Shown here: piece after piece, positions 1 to 7,196 of the stretch
Layout of the letters: every line of letters begins with the position of its first letter
Position numbering within the stretch: the stretch's first letter is position 1
Source of the DNA: CAYTIB01 sp964437725
GTDB taxonomy: Bacteria > UBA8248 > JACPRG01 > G963555815
Assembly: GCA_964437725.1 (NCBI GenBank)
Contig: CAYTIB010000058.1
Location: 1-15,735 of the forward strand
Length of the DNA stretch: 15,735 bases
Reading direction: 5' to 3'
The notes under the pieces: generated by a model
What the model was told of the DNA's origin: nothing
The model's input: only the letters and a program-made list of their open reading frames with translations
Databases searched by the model: none
Made by a program: the position numbers and the translations under genes

Positions 1-1067
1 GCTGTAGTGTGGATTTGCAAATTTGGAATGTTGTAAGGCGCTCCCGCCGCGTTGGTAACCAGCGAAACCATGACGGGAGCCAACATCACACTATGCCCCG
101 TATTCATGATGATGCGGATTTCCCTCGCTATAATTTCACCCGTATTCTTGACACCCGATCGCACATGAATGGTCATCGGATGCCTGGGTTGGGTTATTTC
201 AAACTCTTCCTCTCGAGTCATAACGTAGCGCACAGGTCGATTGGTCTTCAGAGATATGGATGCCACCATAGGCTCAACCCATGGCTGACACTTGGAACCA
301 AATCCTCCACCCACCGTTGGAGTAATAATACGGACCTTCGAGATAGGAATGTGCAAGCCATGGGCAACCACTTCACGGACACCGAACGGAACCTGCGTAG
401 ACGACCAAATTGTTACCCCATCACCCCCCTGAGATGGTGCAGCAACCACCCCATGGGTCTCGATGGGCGATCCCTGAGACGCAGGGATTTCAAAGGTATC
501 CTCCACAATCTCGTCTGCTTCAGCAAAACCGTTGTCAAGGTCTCCTTTCTTAAGCATCCCCTTCCAACAAAGATTATGAGCCTTCATGGTTTTGTGGTCA
601 TCTGCAACCGGCGGAATAGTCTCGTATGATGGGTACTCCTCATGGAGAACCGGGGCATCGGGATCCATCGCTTCTTCGACTGAGAAAACGGGAGGCAACT
701 CTTCGTATTCAACCTGAACCAACTCGACAGCGCGTCTGGCTGTTTCAAGATCTTCAGCCGCGACTCCCGCAACAATATCACCAACATATCGAACCTTTTC
801 CTTAGCAAATAAGCGTTGGTCCATTACAACTTCGCCAACCCTAGTATCAGGAACGTCCGCATGGGTAATAACAGCTACCACTCCAGGTAAAGCCTCAGCA
901 GCGGAAGTATCAATCGAGATAACGCGAGCGTGAGCTAAGGGGGACTTCACAAATCGTACCTGCAACATGCCAGGAAGTTTTATGTCTGCTAAGTATTGAG
1001 AGGCCCCAATCGCTTTCTCTCGACCGTCAATCCGGGGTACTCGAGTCCCAATGGAAGCTTGCGCCAT
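1..1067 (-). CDS. Xanthine dehydrogenase/CoxL-family molybdopterin-binding large subunit (3' part missing)
   Basis: This is the catalytic molybdenum-cofactor subunit of a xanthine dehydrogenase/CO dehydrogenase-type hydroxylase. The frame is open from an ATG at 1067 to the window edge, giving 355 residues of a family usually 750-800 long. An AGGAG lies seven bases before the ATG. Residues about 15-125 fit the a/b hammerhead domain. The first molybdopterin-binding domain follows, with the diagnostic G-G-G-F-G-S-K at residues 253-259. The protein continues into an R-x-V-M-T-R-E-E-E-F stretch typical of the family. It is the last visible gene of an operon with FAD and 2Fe-2S subunits upstream. 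The loop separating true CO dehydrogenases (A-Y-x-C-S-F-R) from other hydroxylases lies at about residues 380-390, just outside the window. The substrate therefore cannot be called. The family is certain and the function open. Confidence 0.93.
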   Translation of the reverse strand, partial: MAQASIGTRVPRIDGREKAIGASQYLADIKLPGMLQVRFVKSPLAHARVISIDTSAAEALPGVVAVITHADVPDTRVGEVVMDQRLFAKEKVRYVGDIVAGVAAEDLETARRAVELVQVEYEELPPVFSVEEAMDPDAPVLHEEYPSYETIPPVADDHKTMKAHNLCWKGMLKKGDLDNGFAEADEIVEDTFEIPASQGSPIETHGVVAAPSQGGDGVTIWSSTQVPFGVREVVAHGLHIPISKVRIITPTVGGGFGSKCQPWVEPMVASISLKTNRPVRYVMTREEEFEITQPRHPMTIHVRSGVKNTGEIIAREIRIIMNTGHSVMLAPVMVSLVTNAAGAPYNIPNLQIHTT

Positions 1068-1138
1068 GGTCTTTCTCCTCTTTCGGGCAGAATATCAATA
1101 CGAAGGCCGGTTTCTCAACATTCGCATGGCCATCCTGC

Positions 1139-1609
1139 TCAATTCGAGCTGGCTATCACCTTTGCCGCAGCTCTCACTGAATCAAATATCTTTATATAAC
1201 CCGTGCACCGACAAATATTTCCTGCCAATGCCTCACGAATTTCCTGGTCGGACGGACTAGGGTTCCGGCGCAGGAGTGCATCCGCCGACATAATCATTCC
1301 TGGGATACAAAAACCACACTGGATTCCTCCTTGATCGACAAACGCCTGCTGTACAGTACTCAATTTACCGTCTTGCACTAATCCTTCTACCGTCAGAACC
1401 TCTTTACCCTCAGCATCCGCAGCAAGAAGAAGGCAGGCATTCACTGCTCGCCCATCTACCTGTAAGGTACAAGCACCACAATCGCCTTCGCCGCAACCTT
1501 CTTTCGTGCCGGTGAGGTAGAGGTGGTCACGCAGGACATCTAGCAAAGTCTCATCCGGTCGGACTGACAGGCTGTGCGTTCGTCCATTCACATTGAGCTT
1601 GCATTCCAT
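1139..1609 (-). CDS. 2Fe-2S small subunit of molybdenum hydroxylase (CoxS/XdhC-like)
   Basis: A 156-residue iron-sulfur subunit that passes electrons from the molybdenum site to the FAD subunit. The plant-type ferredoxin cluster is held by C39, C44, C47 and C59. The second cluster, in the C-terminal helical domain, is held by C98, C101 (in Q-C-G-F-C) and C133, C135 (in I-C-R-C-T-G-Y). All eight ligands are present, and the length is that of a stand-alone CoxS subunit (about 155-170). A strong AGGAGGAG lies just before the ATG at 1609. It is 18 bases downstream of the FAD subunit gene and 71 bases upstream of the large subunit gene, giving the subunit order M-S-L. The family call is very secure; the substrate of the complex is unknown. 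Confidence 0.96.
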   Translation of the reverse strand: MECKLNVNGRTHSLSVRPDETLLDVLRDHLYLTGTKEGCGEGDCGACTLQVDGRAVNACLLLAADAEGKEVLTVEGLVQDGKLSTVQQAFVDQGGIQCGFCIPGMIMSADALLRRNPSPSDQEIREALAGNICRCTGYIKIFDSVRAAAKVIASSN

Positions 1610-1627
1610 CCCCCTCTCCTCCTAAAT

Positions 1628-2479
1628 TTAAGTAGATGCCTGGGTGAGTGCTCGACGGGTCAACACCGCAACCATCTTCCTTCGGTAACCCGCGGATGCC
1701 CGAATGTCATCTATCGGCTTAGATTCTCCCGCGGCCGCCTCCCCTGCTCGAGCGAATACCTCCATTGACGGCAAATTCCCCTCAACTACATTAGCTGCGG
1801 AATTTGCCAAGAAGGGCTTCGGAGCTACAGCACCCAAAGCGACACGAACCTTTGAGCATGTCTCGTTTTTCAAAGTCATTGAAGCCGCTACCCCAACCAT
1901 AGCGATCTCCATGGAGCTTCGGATCCCAAGCTTCTGGTAGTTTGCTCTCGAACCTTCTGTAGGCGTAGGAATCCGAATCTCTGTCAGGATTTCATCTACG
2001 GCCAACGAAGTTTGATTTGGTCCTTGGAAGAATTCATCCAACGGAACCACCCGCTCTCCACCAGGTCCGAATAGAACAACTGAAGCGTCCAGTGCTAGCA
2101 AAGGTGGGGCAAAATCTGCCGATGGAGCCGCGTGGCAAAGATTTCCTGCCACTGAGGCAGCATTTCGAACAGGCGGGCCTGCAATAGTCTTTCCGGCTTC
2201 CACCAGAATTGGATATCGTGCTTGTGCGTCCCCACTTTCAATCAGCTCAGAATGGGTCACTAAGGCACCAATTCGCAATCCACCTTCTGGATTGAAATTG
2301 AGGGTGCGAAATTCCTCGATTCGATTCAAACTCACCACAATCTCCGGTTTGAGTCTTCCCGCACGAAGTAGGACAGTAAAATCCGTTCCCCCCGCAAGAA
2401 CCTTGGCTCTCTCCCGATGTTCCTCCAAGATGGCAACTGCCTCTTCTTTTCCAGTCGGTCGAAACAGTTCCTTCACCAC
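1628..2479 (-). CDS. FAD-binding medium subunit of molybdenum hydroxylase (CoxM-like)
   Basis: The FAD-carrying subunit of the xanthine dehydrogenase/CO dehydrogenase family, which takes electrons from the 2Fe-2S subunit and hands them to an acceptor. I chose the GTG at 2479 because GGGAGG lies nine bases before it. This gives 283 residues, close to the usual 280-295. An upstream in-frame ATG at 2542 would give 304 residues but lacks a ribosome binding site. FAD motifs are A-G-G-T-D (residues 29-33) and a T-I-A-G-P-P-V-R-N...G-N segment (98-113). The latter is a slightly variant form of the usual T-I-G-G-x-x-R-N. The C-terminal CO-dehydrogenase flavoprotein domain follows. The gene is 121 bases downstream of the frhB-like gene on the same strand, so cotranscription is likely but not proven. 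Confidence 0.93.
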   Translation of the reverse strand: MVKELFRPTGKEEAVAILEEHRERAKVLAGGTDFTVLLRAGRLKPEIVVSLNRIEEFRTLNFNPEGGLRIGALVTHSELIESGDAQARYPILVEAGKTIAGPPVRNAASVAGNLCHAAPSADFAPPLLALDASVVLFGPGGERVVPLDEFFQGPNQTSLAVDEILTEIRIPTPTEGSRANYQKLGIRSSMEIAMVGVAASMTLKNETCSKVRVALGAVAPKPFLANSAANVVEGNLPSMEVFARAGEAAAGESKPIDDIRASAGYRRKMVAVLTRRALTQAST

Positions 2480-2600
2480 GGTACGTGACCTCCCTAATCG
2501 ATAATTCCAACCGGATCCAGTGACCAGACCCAATCGGTCCATTCACAAATCTAAATCGTCTCGGATTCACCTAAATTGGTAATTCGCCACCTGCATTGAC

Positions 2601-3833
2601 TCAACCGTTCCAGGGTGTTTCCGTTTCGATAGGTTCGACACCCGTTCGCATGGTCACACCGTTATCAATCGGCATACGAGGCATACCGCGAAGTCTCGTC
2701 CCTTGCGGAACACGATTGGTCTGCCTAGTTGAGAGCATTTCTAATACCCGTTTTGACTTTTCAAAATCCTCGATTGGCTTCCATTCTACCAATCCGGCTT
2801 CCTTCACCCGATTCCAAATTTCTTCCCCTCTGGGTGTTCGTGCCACTACGATGGTCCATCCCATTGCACCCACTCCTCCACAAGCAATATCGGCCAACTC
2901 GGCCGAAAAATCTCCGCAGTGGTGACATTCTGGGCGACCATAGTTAGTGGCACATTCCTTTAAGTTGATTTCTGCAATCTCGCCGTCCTTCTTGTAAACT
3001 AGTACCTTTCCTTTAACATTAAACTTGACTACATCGGATAGAGGAATCCCTAGTTCGCCTTGGATTTTCTCCATCATCAGCCCTTGATAGTTGAAAACTT
3101 CTGTACAAAAAAGCCCGATATTTAACGCTACACGCCGACCAAAACCCTTCATGAACTCCTCTTGTTTTTCGACAATTTTTGGTCGTTTATCGGGAGTCTT
3201 GATAAAGGACGGATCACAAAGTTCCATCTTTCGGACTGGGGTAATCTGACAAGGTACTCCAACGAAAGCCACCTTTTCCAAGTTCTTCTTTTTGACTTCT
3301 TCCAAACCGATATTGTTCGGCACATATGTGTACCAGGACTTCGCTGTTTGACGAATATCTTCTGCGTTGTCGATAACTATCGGCACGGGCTGACACGGGA
3401 GCGTGCCATCCAGCGAAGAAGCCAAGGCTCCATCGATAACACCCTCCTTCAGCGCCCATTCGAGGATGGTCGTCACTACCCCACCATCCTCTCCATTCGC
3501 AAGCATTGTCGGATCCTTTGCTCTGGCTACCTCAATGGTCCGATAGACACCAAACGCACCCTCGTATGGGCGATCATCTCCGAACAATAGATCTTTGAGA
3601 TTCCATTCCTTTGGATATAAACGGGGGCAAACCGAGGCGCAGACATCACAACCGATGCCCTCACTAATGCCACAATAATCGTGCGCAGCATCCGTTTTAG
3701 CCGTTTGCTTCGGCTTACCGTCTACGTAGTCAATAACGTTGTGAGGGCAGACAACCACACAGGAGCCACACTCACAGCAACTTCCCCAGAAAACAACATC
3801 CTGCATCATATCCTTGAAGGTCGGGTGGGTCAT
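2601..3833 (-). CDS. FrhB/FdhB-type F420 hydrogenase/dehydrogenase beta-subunit family iron-sulfur flavoprotein
   Basis: A 410-residue electron-transfer protein of the coenzyme F420 hydrogenase/dehydrogenase beta-subunit family. The N-terminus holds a two-cluster ferredoxin region: C19-x2-C22-x2-C25-x3-C29-P, and C54 with C62-x2-C65-x3-C69-P. The FrhB N-terminal domain shows E-D-G-G-V-V-T (115-121) and V-G-V-P-C-Q-I (191-197). The C-terminal domain shows G-L-F-C (240-243) and C303-x2-C306-G-D-F followed by A-D-I...G-G-V-G (314-322). These are the usual flavin and 4Fe-4S elements. The ATG at 3833 is preceded by AGAGG. It is the first gene of the leftward operon with the Mo-hydroxylase subunits and probably links that enzyme to F420, ferredoxin or a quinone-side acceptor. 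Family members also act without F420, for example with ferredoxin or NADPH, so the partner is inference. Confidence 0.88.
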   Translation of the reverse strand: MTHPTFKDMMQDVVFWGSCCECGSCVVVCPHNVIDYVDGKPKQTAKTDAAHDYCGISEGIGCDVCASVCPRLYPKEWNLKDLLFGDDRPYEGAFGVYRTIEVARAKDPTMLANGEDGGVVTTILEWALKEGVIDGALASSLDGTLPCQPVPIVIDNAEDIRQTAKSWYTYVPNNIGLEEVKKKNLEKVAFVGVPCQITPVRKMELCDPSFIKTPDKRPKIVEKQEEFMKGFGRRVALNIGLFCTEVFNYQGLMMEKIQGELGIPLSDVVKFNVKGKVLVYKKDGEIAEINLKECATNYGRPECHHCGDFSAELADIACGGVGAMGWTIVVARTPRGEEIWNRVKEAGLVEWKPIEDFEKSKRVLEMLSTRQTNRVPQGTRLRGMPRMPIDNGVTMRTGVEPIETETPWNG

Positions 3834-3869
3834 ATGGGTCCTCTTCTATGGAACGGGAGAGCTCAAGTA

Positions 3870-3944
3870 TTAGGGAGTCGCGCCAAGAACCACTTCAACT
3901 TTCAGCTCGGCCATTGAGCACGAGTCCTCCTCGTCAATTTCCAT
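3870..3944 (-). CDS. Possible leader peptide upstream of the frhB-like gene (doubtful)
   Basis: A short reading frame of 24 codons from ATG at 3944 (or 14 codons from an internal ATG at 3914), ending in TAA at 3870-3872. An AGGAGG at 3926-3931 lies 11 bases before the internal ATG, a long spacing, and another GGAGGAG lies further upstream. The peptide is acidic and resembles nothing I know. It would sit in the 5' leader of the frhB-like operon, about 36 bases before that start, so a translated leader peptide is possible. A chance frame is equally likely. Confidence 0.15.
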   Translation of the reverse strand: MEIDEEDSCSMAELKVEVVLGATP

Positions 3945-4012
3945 CCCATGGCTAGTCACAGGAAAAATCGCTCCTCCCGCGAGTATCAATAACGGCAATG
4001 ATCTGCCCGCAT

Positions 4013-4040
4013 TTTATGGGGCAGAACCATTCGGTGTAAA
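4013..4040 (-). promoter_or_regulatory. Candidate promoter of the leftward frhB/Mo-hydroxylase operon
   Basis: Read on the minus strand, TTTACA (4035-4040) is followed after 16 bases by CATAAA (4013-4018). This gives five and four matches to the sigma70 hexamers. The implied transcript would begin near 4006 and carry a leader of about 170 bases before the frhB-like ATG. It is a consensus match only. Confidence 0.35.
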
Positions 4041-4196
4041 GACTCAAAAGCTAATACTAAGGAAAGTGCTTTAAAAAAAATAGGATAAATAAGCCATCTG
4101 GAGAGAACCATCACATTAATCCCTATGTTTTATTCGGATACAAATTCCCTAGAATTTTCACTCCTGATGCGTTGAGGTTCTATTCGTAAAATTCTT

Positions 4197-4225
4197 TTGC
4201 ATATAATCGCTTCAACTGGTATAGG
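4197..4225 (+). promoter_or_regulatory. Candidate promoter of the wbpA-like/epimerase pair
   Basis: TTGCAT (4197-4202), 17 bases, then TATAGG (4220-4225) with a TGG just upstream, which resembles an extended -10. It abuts the right arm of an 8-base inverted repeat ending at 4195. A second weaker option is TTAACA with TATTTT about 16 bases later, nearer the gene (about 4267-4294). Neither is decisive. Confidence 0.3.
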
Positions 4226-4348
4226 ACGGTCAGAATGTGAGATTTCAAGGTCCCGTTTACACCCACTTAACAAATTGTGCTAACTTAATATTTTTTATTC
4301 GTCCTAGCTTGCTACTTTGATGTGAGGTTTCCAGTTCGGAGATTTATC

Positions 4349-5656
4349 TTGAACCGCTTTGATAACCTCTTGAAATCCATCAAGAAAAACAAAGTTCGTT
4401 CTGCTGTGATAGGAGCAGGTTACGTCGGTTTGCCTCTCGCAGTTGAGTTCGCTACGGCCGGTTACGATGTCACAGTCATTGATGTTGATCAGGCAAAAGT
4501 CAAACAAGTGAACCGGGGCAAAAGCTACATCCAAGACGTGCCCAATGAAACGCTGCGTGAGGTCGTTCAGTCTGGACATCTTCGTGCAACCTACGATTAT
4601 GAGGCAATTGATGGAGTTAGCACTGTAAATATTTGCGTGCCAACCCCGTTACGGAAAACCAAGGACCCAGATTTATCCTATGTCGTGAAAGCCGCAGAAA
4701 CAATTCGTGACCACTTGCACAGCGGCATGCTCGTCATACTAGAGAGCACCACCTACCCTGGCACAACGGACGAAATAGTACTCCCTATTCTTGAAGAGAC
4801 TGGACTCCGGGTAGGCAAAGATTTCTATCTGGCCTTCTCCCCAGAGCGAGTCGACCCCGGAAATCCAAATTTCTCAACACGCAATATTCCCAAGGTAGTT
4901 GGTGGAATAACTCAGAACTGTGGGAAGCTCGCCAGCGCACTCTATCAAAATTGCATTAATGAGGTAGTCTCTGTTTCCTCCACACGGGTGGCGGAGCTCG
5001 TGAAGCTACTAGAAAATACCTTCCGGAGTGTGAATATCGGCCTGGTTAACGAAATGGCACTCCTCTGCAACAATTTAAATATTGATGTTTGGGAGGTAAT
5101 CGACGCTGCGGGCACCAAACCCTTCGGCTTTATGCCCTTCTATCCAGGACCAGGATTGGGGGGGCACTGCATCCCTGTTGATCCATTCTATCTTTCTTGG
5201 AAAGCGAAGATGAACGGTTTCGAGTCTCGTTTCATCGAGCTAGCGGGAATGGTCAATTCGCTTATGCCAAGCTTCGTCGTCCAAAAAATTGGCGATGCTC
5301 TAAATCAAAAGCGCAAGAGCATTCGAGGCTCCCGAATCCATGCCTTAGGCGTCACATATAAAAGGGATACCGACGATACACGGGAATCTCCGGCACTGGA
5401 TGTATTAACTTTATTGGCTGAGAAGGGCGCAAATTTGTGCTACACCGATCCCTACGTCCCAGAAATTAGCCTGCAGGACAAAGTACTCAAGGGCGTTTCC
5501 GACCAGCCCTCATTGCTGAGAAGAGCGGACTGCGTGGTTTTGCTAACCGACCACAGGTCTTTCGATCCTCACAAGATCGTAAAGCATGCAAAGCTTATCG
5601 TTGATACACGTAATGCGTTAAAAAACATTAAAAACCGAAAAATTATAAAGCTTTGA
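4349..5656 (+). CDS. wbpA: Nucleotide-sugar 6-dehydrogenase, WbpA-like (UDP-N-acetylglucosamine 6-dehydrogenase)
   Basis: This enzyme oxidises C6 of a UDP-hexose, probably UDP-GlcNAc, to the uronic acid with two NAD+, making precursors for surface polysaccharide. The Rossmann motif G-A-G-Y-V-G-L-P is at residues 22-29. A central E-S-T-T-Y-P-G-T-T and an S-P-E-R-x-D-P-G-N-P-N-F segment closely resemble my memory of Pseudomonas WbpA. The catalytic Cys274 lies in G-G-H-C-I-P-V-D-P. A C-terminal UDP-binding domain follows (K-R-D-T-D-D-T-R-E-S-P). I chose the TTG at 4349 because GGAG lies seven bases before it, giving 435 residues. An in-frame GTG at 4322 (444 residues) has no clear ribosome binding site. 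The epimerase gene begins 10 bases downstream, so the two are surely cotranscribed. UDP-GalNAc or UDP-glucose specificity cannot be excluded. Confidence 0.9.
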   Translation: MNRFDNLLKSIKKNKVRSAVIGAGYVGLPLAVEFATAGYDVTVIDVDQAKVKQVNRGKSYIQDVPNETLREVVQSGHLRATYDYEAIDGVSTVNICVPTPLRKTKDPDLSYVVKAAETIRDHLHSGMLVILESTTYPGTTDEIVLPILEETGLRVGKDFYLAFSPERVDPGNPNFSTRNIPKVVGGITQNCGKLASALYQNCINEVVSVSSTRVAELVKLLENTFRSVNIGLVNEMALLCNNLNIDVWEVIDAAGTKPFGFMPFYPGPGLGGHCIPVDPFYLSWKAKMNGFESRFIELAGMVNSLMPSFVVQKIGDALNQKRKSIRGSRIHALGVTYKRDTDDTRESPALDVLTLLAEKGANLCYTDPYVPEISLQDKVLKGVSDQPSLLRRADCVVLLTDHRSFDPHKIVKHAKLIVDTRNALKNIKNRKIIKL

Positions 5657-5666
5657 AAGGATAAGG

Positions 5667-6644
5667 ATGAGCACCCACCTTGTAACCGGGGGCGCTGGCT
5701 TCATCGGATCCCACCTGGCCCGACGTCTTGTTGAGCAAGGAAGGGAAGTAAGAGTGTTGGATAACCTAGCAACGGGGTTCCCCGACAATTTAGCGGACAT
5801 ACGAGGCAGCTTAGAATTCATAGAGGGAAACATCCAGGATTCGGTTACGATGTCTCGAGCAGTCAAAGGGGTTGATTATGTTTTTCATCTAGCAGCCCTG
5901 CCGTCGGTCCAGCGCTCAATCCAGTATCCATTAGAGTCCGAAAGCGTTAATGCCTTGGGAACGCTTCAAGTTTTAGAATCCGCACGAAAAGCCAAAGTAA
6001 GGCGACTCATTTATGCATCGTCCTCGTCGGCGTATGGTAATACGCCAACGCTACCCAAGCGAGAAGACCAAACGCCTAATCCGCTTTCCCCATATGCAAT
6101 AAGTAAGCTCACGGGAGAACGTTACTGTCAGATTTATTATAATCTCCACGGCCTAGAAACAGTATGTCTCCGCTACTTCAATGTATTTGGTCCTCGCCAG
6201 GATCCTGACTCACCCTACGCAGCAGTAATTCCTCTTTTCATTAGGGCCTTATTGAATGGACTGGAGCCTGTGGTTTTCGGCAATGGAGAGCAAACACGCG
6301 ACTTCACGTTTGTTTCAAATGCAGTGGATGCAAACTTATGTGCTGCGTCGGCCGAGGGTGCACCGGGTATGGTGTTCAACGTGGCATGCCAACAAAGGAC
6401 CTCTCTCAACGAGTTGCTTCGAACCATCGGCAACATTTGCAATATTTCTCCTCAAGCCAAATACAGTGATCCACGTCCAGGAGATGTTCTTGATTCTATG
6501 GCTGACATTACACTAGCACGCAAGATCTTGGGGTACACTCCAGCCATCACACTGGCAGAAGGCCTGAAGAAAACTTGCGAATGGTATCGGGAGGAACTCA
6601 AGAAAATAGCGAGTGAAAATCCTGGTTCAACGAATGCTACCTAA
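5667..6644 (+). CDS. NAD-dependent sugar-nucleotide epimerase (extended SDR, WbpP/TviC/GalE-like)
   Basis: A 325-residue extended short-chain dehydrogenase/reductase, likely a UDP-N-acetylhexosamine or UDP-hexuronate 4-epimerase. The NAD-binding T-G-G-A-G-F-I-G is at residues 7-14. The catalytic serine lies in the S-S-S-S-A-Y-G stretch (118-124) and the Y143-x3-K147 pair is intact. R-Y-F-N-V-F-G-P-R-Q-D-P is the usual substrate-site segment of WbpP/GalE-like enzymes. AAGG repeats precede the ATG. It is paired with the 6-dehydrogenase, as in the wbpO/wbpP and tviB/tviC pairs, so the two probably supply an acidic sugar such as UDP-GalNAcA. No glycosyltransferase or transporter is in the window, so the polymer is unknown. 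The exact substrate is inference. Confidence 0.88.
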   Translation: MSTHLVTGGAGFIGSHLARRLVEQGREVRVLDNLATGFPDNLADIRGSLEFIEGNIQDSVTMSRAVKGVDYVFHLAALPSVQRSIQYPLESESVNALGTLQVLESARKAKVRRLIYASSSSAYGNTPTLPKREDQTPNPLSPYAISKLTGERYCQIYYNLHGLETVCLRYFNVFGPRQDPDSPYAAVIPLFIRALLNGLEPVVFGNGEQTRDFTFVSNAVDANLCAASAEGAPGMVFNVACQQRTSLNELLRTIGNICNISPQAKYSDPRPGDVLDSMADITLARKILGYTPAITLAEGLKKTCEWYREELKKIASENPGSTNAT

Positions 6645-6653
6645 GTATACGCC

Positions 6654-6681
6654 TTGACAATTACACCCTCCGGAGTAAATT
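6654..6681 (+). promoter_or_regulatory. Promoter of the rplM-rpsI-argC-argJ operon
   Basis: A perfect TTGACA (6654-6659), 16 bases, then TAAATT (6676-6681, four of six). It starts 10 bases after the epimerase stop and points at rplM. Transcription would begin near 6688, inside the longest possible rplM frame. This supports the GTG at 6738 as the true rplM start. Confidence 0.6.
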
Positions 6682-6737
6682 AGTTGGGCGTTTTGGCCGT
6701 ATTCTCGCAAGGTGCATACATATGGAGTATCAAGACC

Positions 6738-7196
6738 GTGCCTCAAAAAACTGTGTCCTTGCGAAAAGAGGATGCCCGGAGTGGCCGCAAGTGGTATGTG
6801 GCTAACGCCGCCGATCAAGTACTCGGTCGACTTGCCTCTCGAGTGGCGACAATTCTCCGTGGAAAACACAAACCAACATTTACACCCCATGTCGATGGGG
6901 GAGATCACGTGATTGTTGTAAACGCGGAGAAGATTCTTCTCACAGGGAAAAAAAGGACGGACAAACTATATTATCGTCACTCAGGCTATCCAGGTGGTAT
7001 AAAGGTTGAGACGGCAGAGGAAATTTTGGAGAACCATCCTGAACGAATCATACAAAACGCCGTCAAGGGAATGTTGCCCAAAAACCCCCTGGGAAGAGCG
7101 ATGTTGAAAAAGCTTCGAGTATACGCCGGGCCTGAACATCAACATGAAGCTCAAAAGCCCCAACCTCTTGTGTTAGGTGAGAGATCTAATGGCTGA
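6738..7196 (+). CDS. rplM: 50S ribosomal protein L13
   Basis: Large-subunit protein L13, an early assembly protein that binds 23S rRNA. The 152 residues match the family throughout: K-W-Y-V near the start, L-G-R-L-A-S, L-R-G-K-H-K, T-P-H-V-D-G-G-D, then T-G-K-K-R-T-D-K and the signature K-G-M-L-P-K-N-P-L-G-R. It ends near Y-A-G-P-E-H plus a short tail. The frame is open back to a TTG at 6684. I chose the GTG at 6738 because GGAG lies 10 bases upstream, the length then fits (usually 142-150), and the earlier TTG would lie at or before the predicted transcription start. The last eight bases overlap the start of rpsI, indicating coupled translation. Confidence 0.95.
   Translation: MPQKTVSLRKEDARSGRKWYVANAADQVLGRLASRVATILRGKHKPTFTPHVDGGDHVIVVNAEKILLTGKKRTDKLYYRHSGYPGGIKVETAEEILENHPERIIQNAVKGMLPKNPLGRAMLKKLRVYAGPEHQHEAQKPQPLVLGERSNG

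Larger units (their letters stand above)
3834..4348. other. Divergent intergenic region
   Basis: About 515 bases between the leftward frhB-like operon and the rightward sugar-nucleotide genes. It is visibly more AT-rich than its flanks, especially 4060-4320. It contains candidate promoters facing each way (listed separately), a run of eight A at 4073-4080, an 8-base inverted repeat AGAATTTT/AAAATTCT (4151-4158 and 4188-4195), and a short minus-strand reading frame behind a good ribosome binding site near 3870-3944. I see no tRNA, no convincing terminator and no longer gene. Confidence 0.7.

Noticed and set aside
9..629. Plus-strand open frame of 206 codons at the left edge
   Set aside because: It is antisense to the large-subunit gene, which shows clear family motifs on the minus strand. 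The plus-strand translation is low-complexity, His/Arg-rich and matches nothing known.
3162..3590. Plus-strand open frame opposite the frhB-like gene
   Set aside because: The minus strand encodes conserved cysteine motifs and FrhB domain blocks over the same bases.
4060..4082. A-run at 4073-4080 as an intrinsic terminator on the minus strand
   Set aside because: The adjacent AAAGTGCTTT pairs too weakly to form a terminator stem, and no gene ends nearby on the minus strand.
6684..6737. Upstream TTG start adding 18 residues to L13
   Set aside because: It would begin before the predicted transcription start, lacks a ribosome binding site, and adds residues absent from L13.
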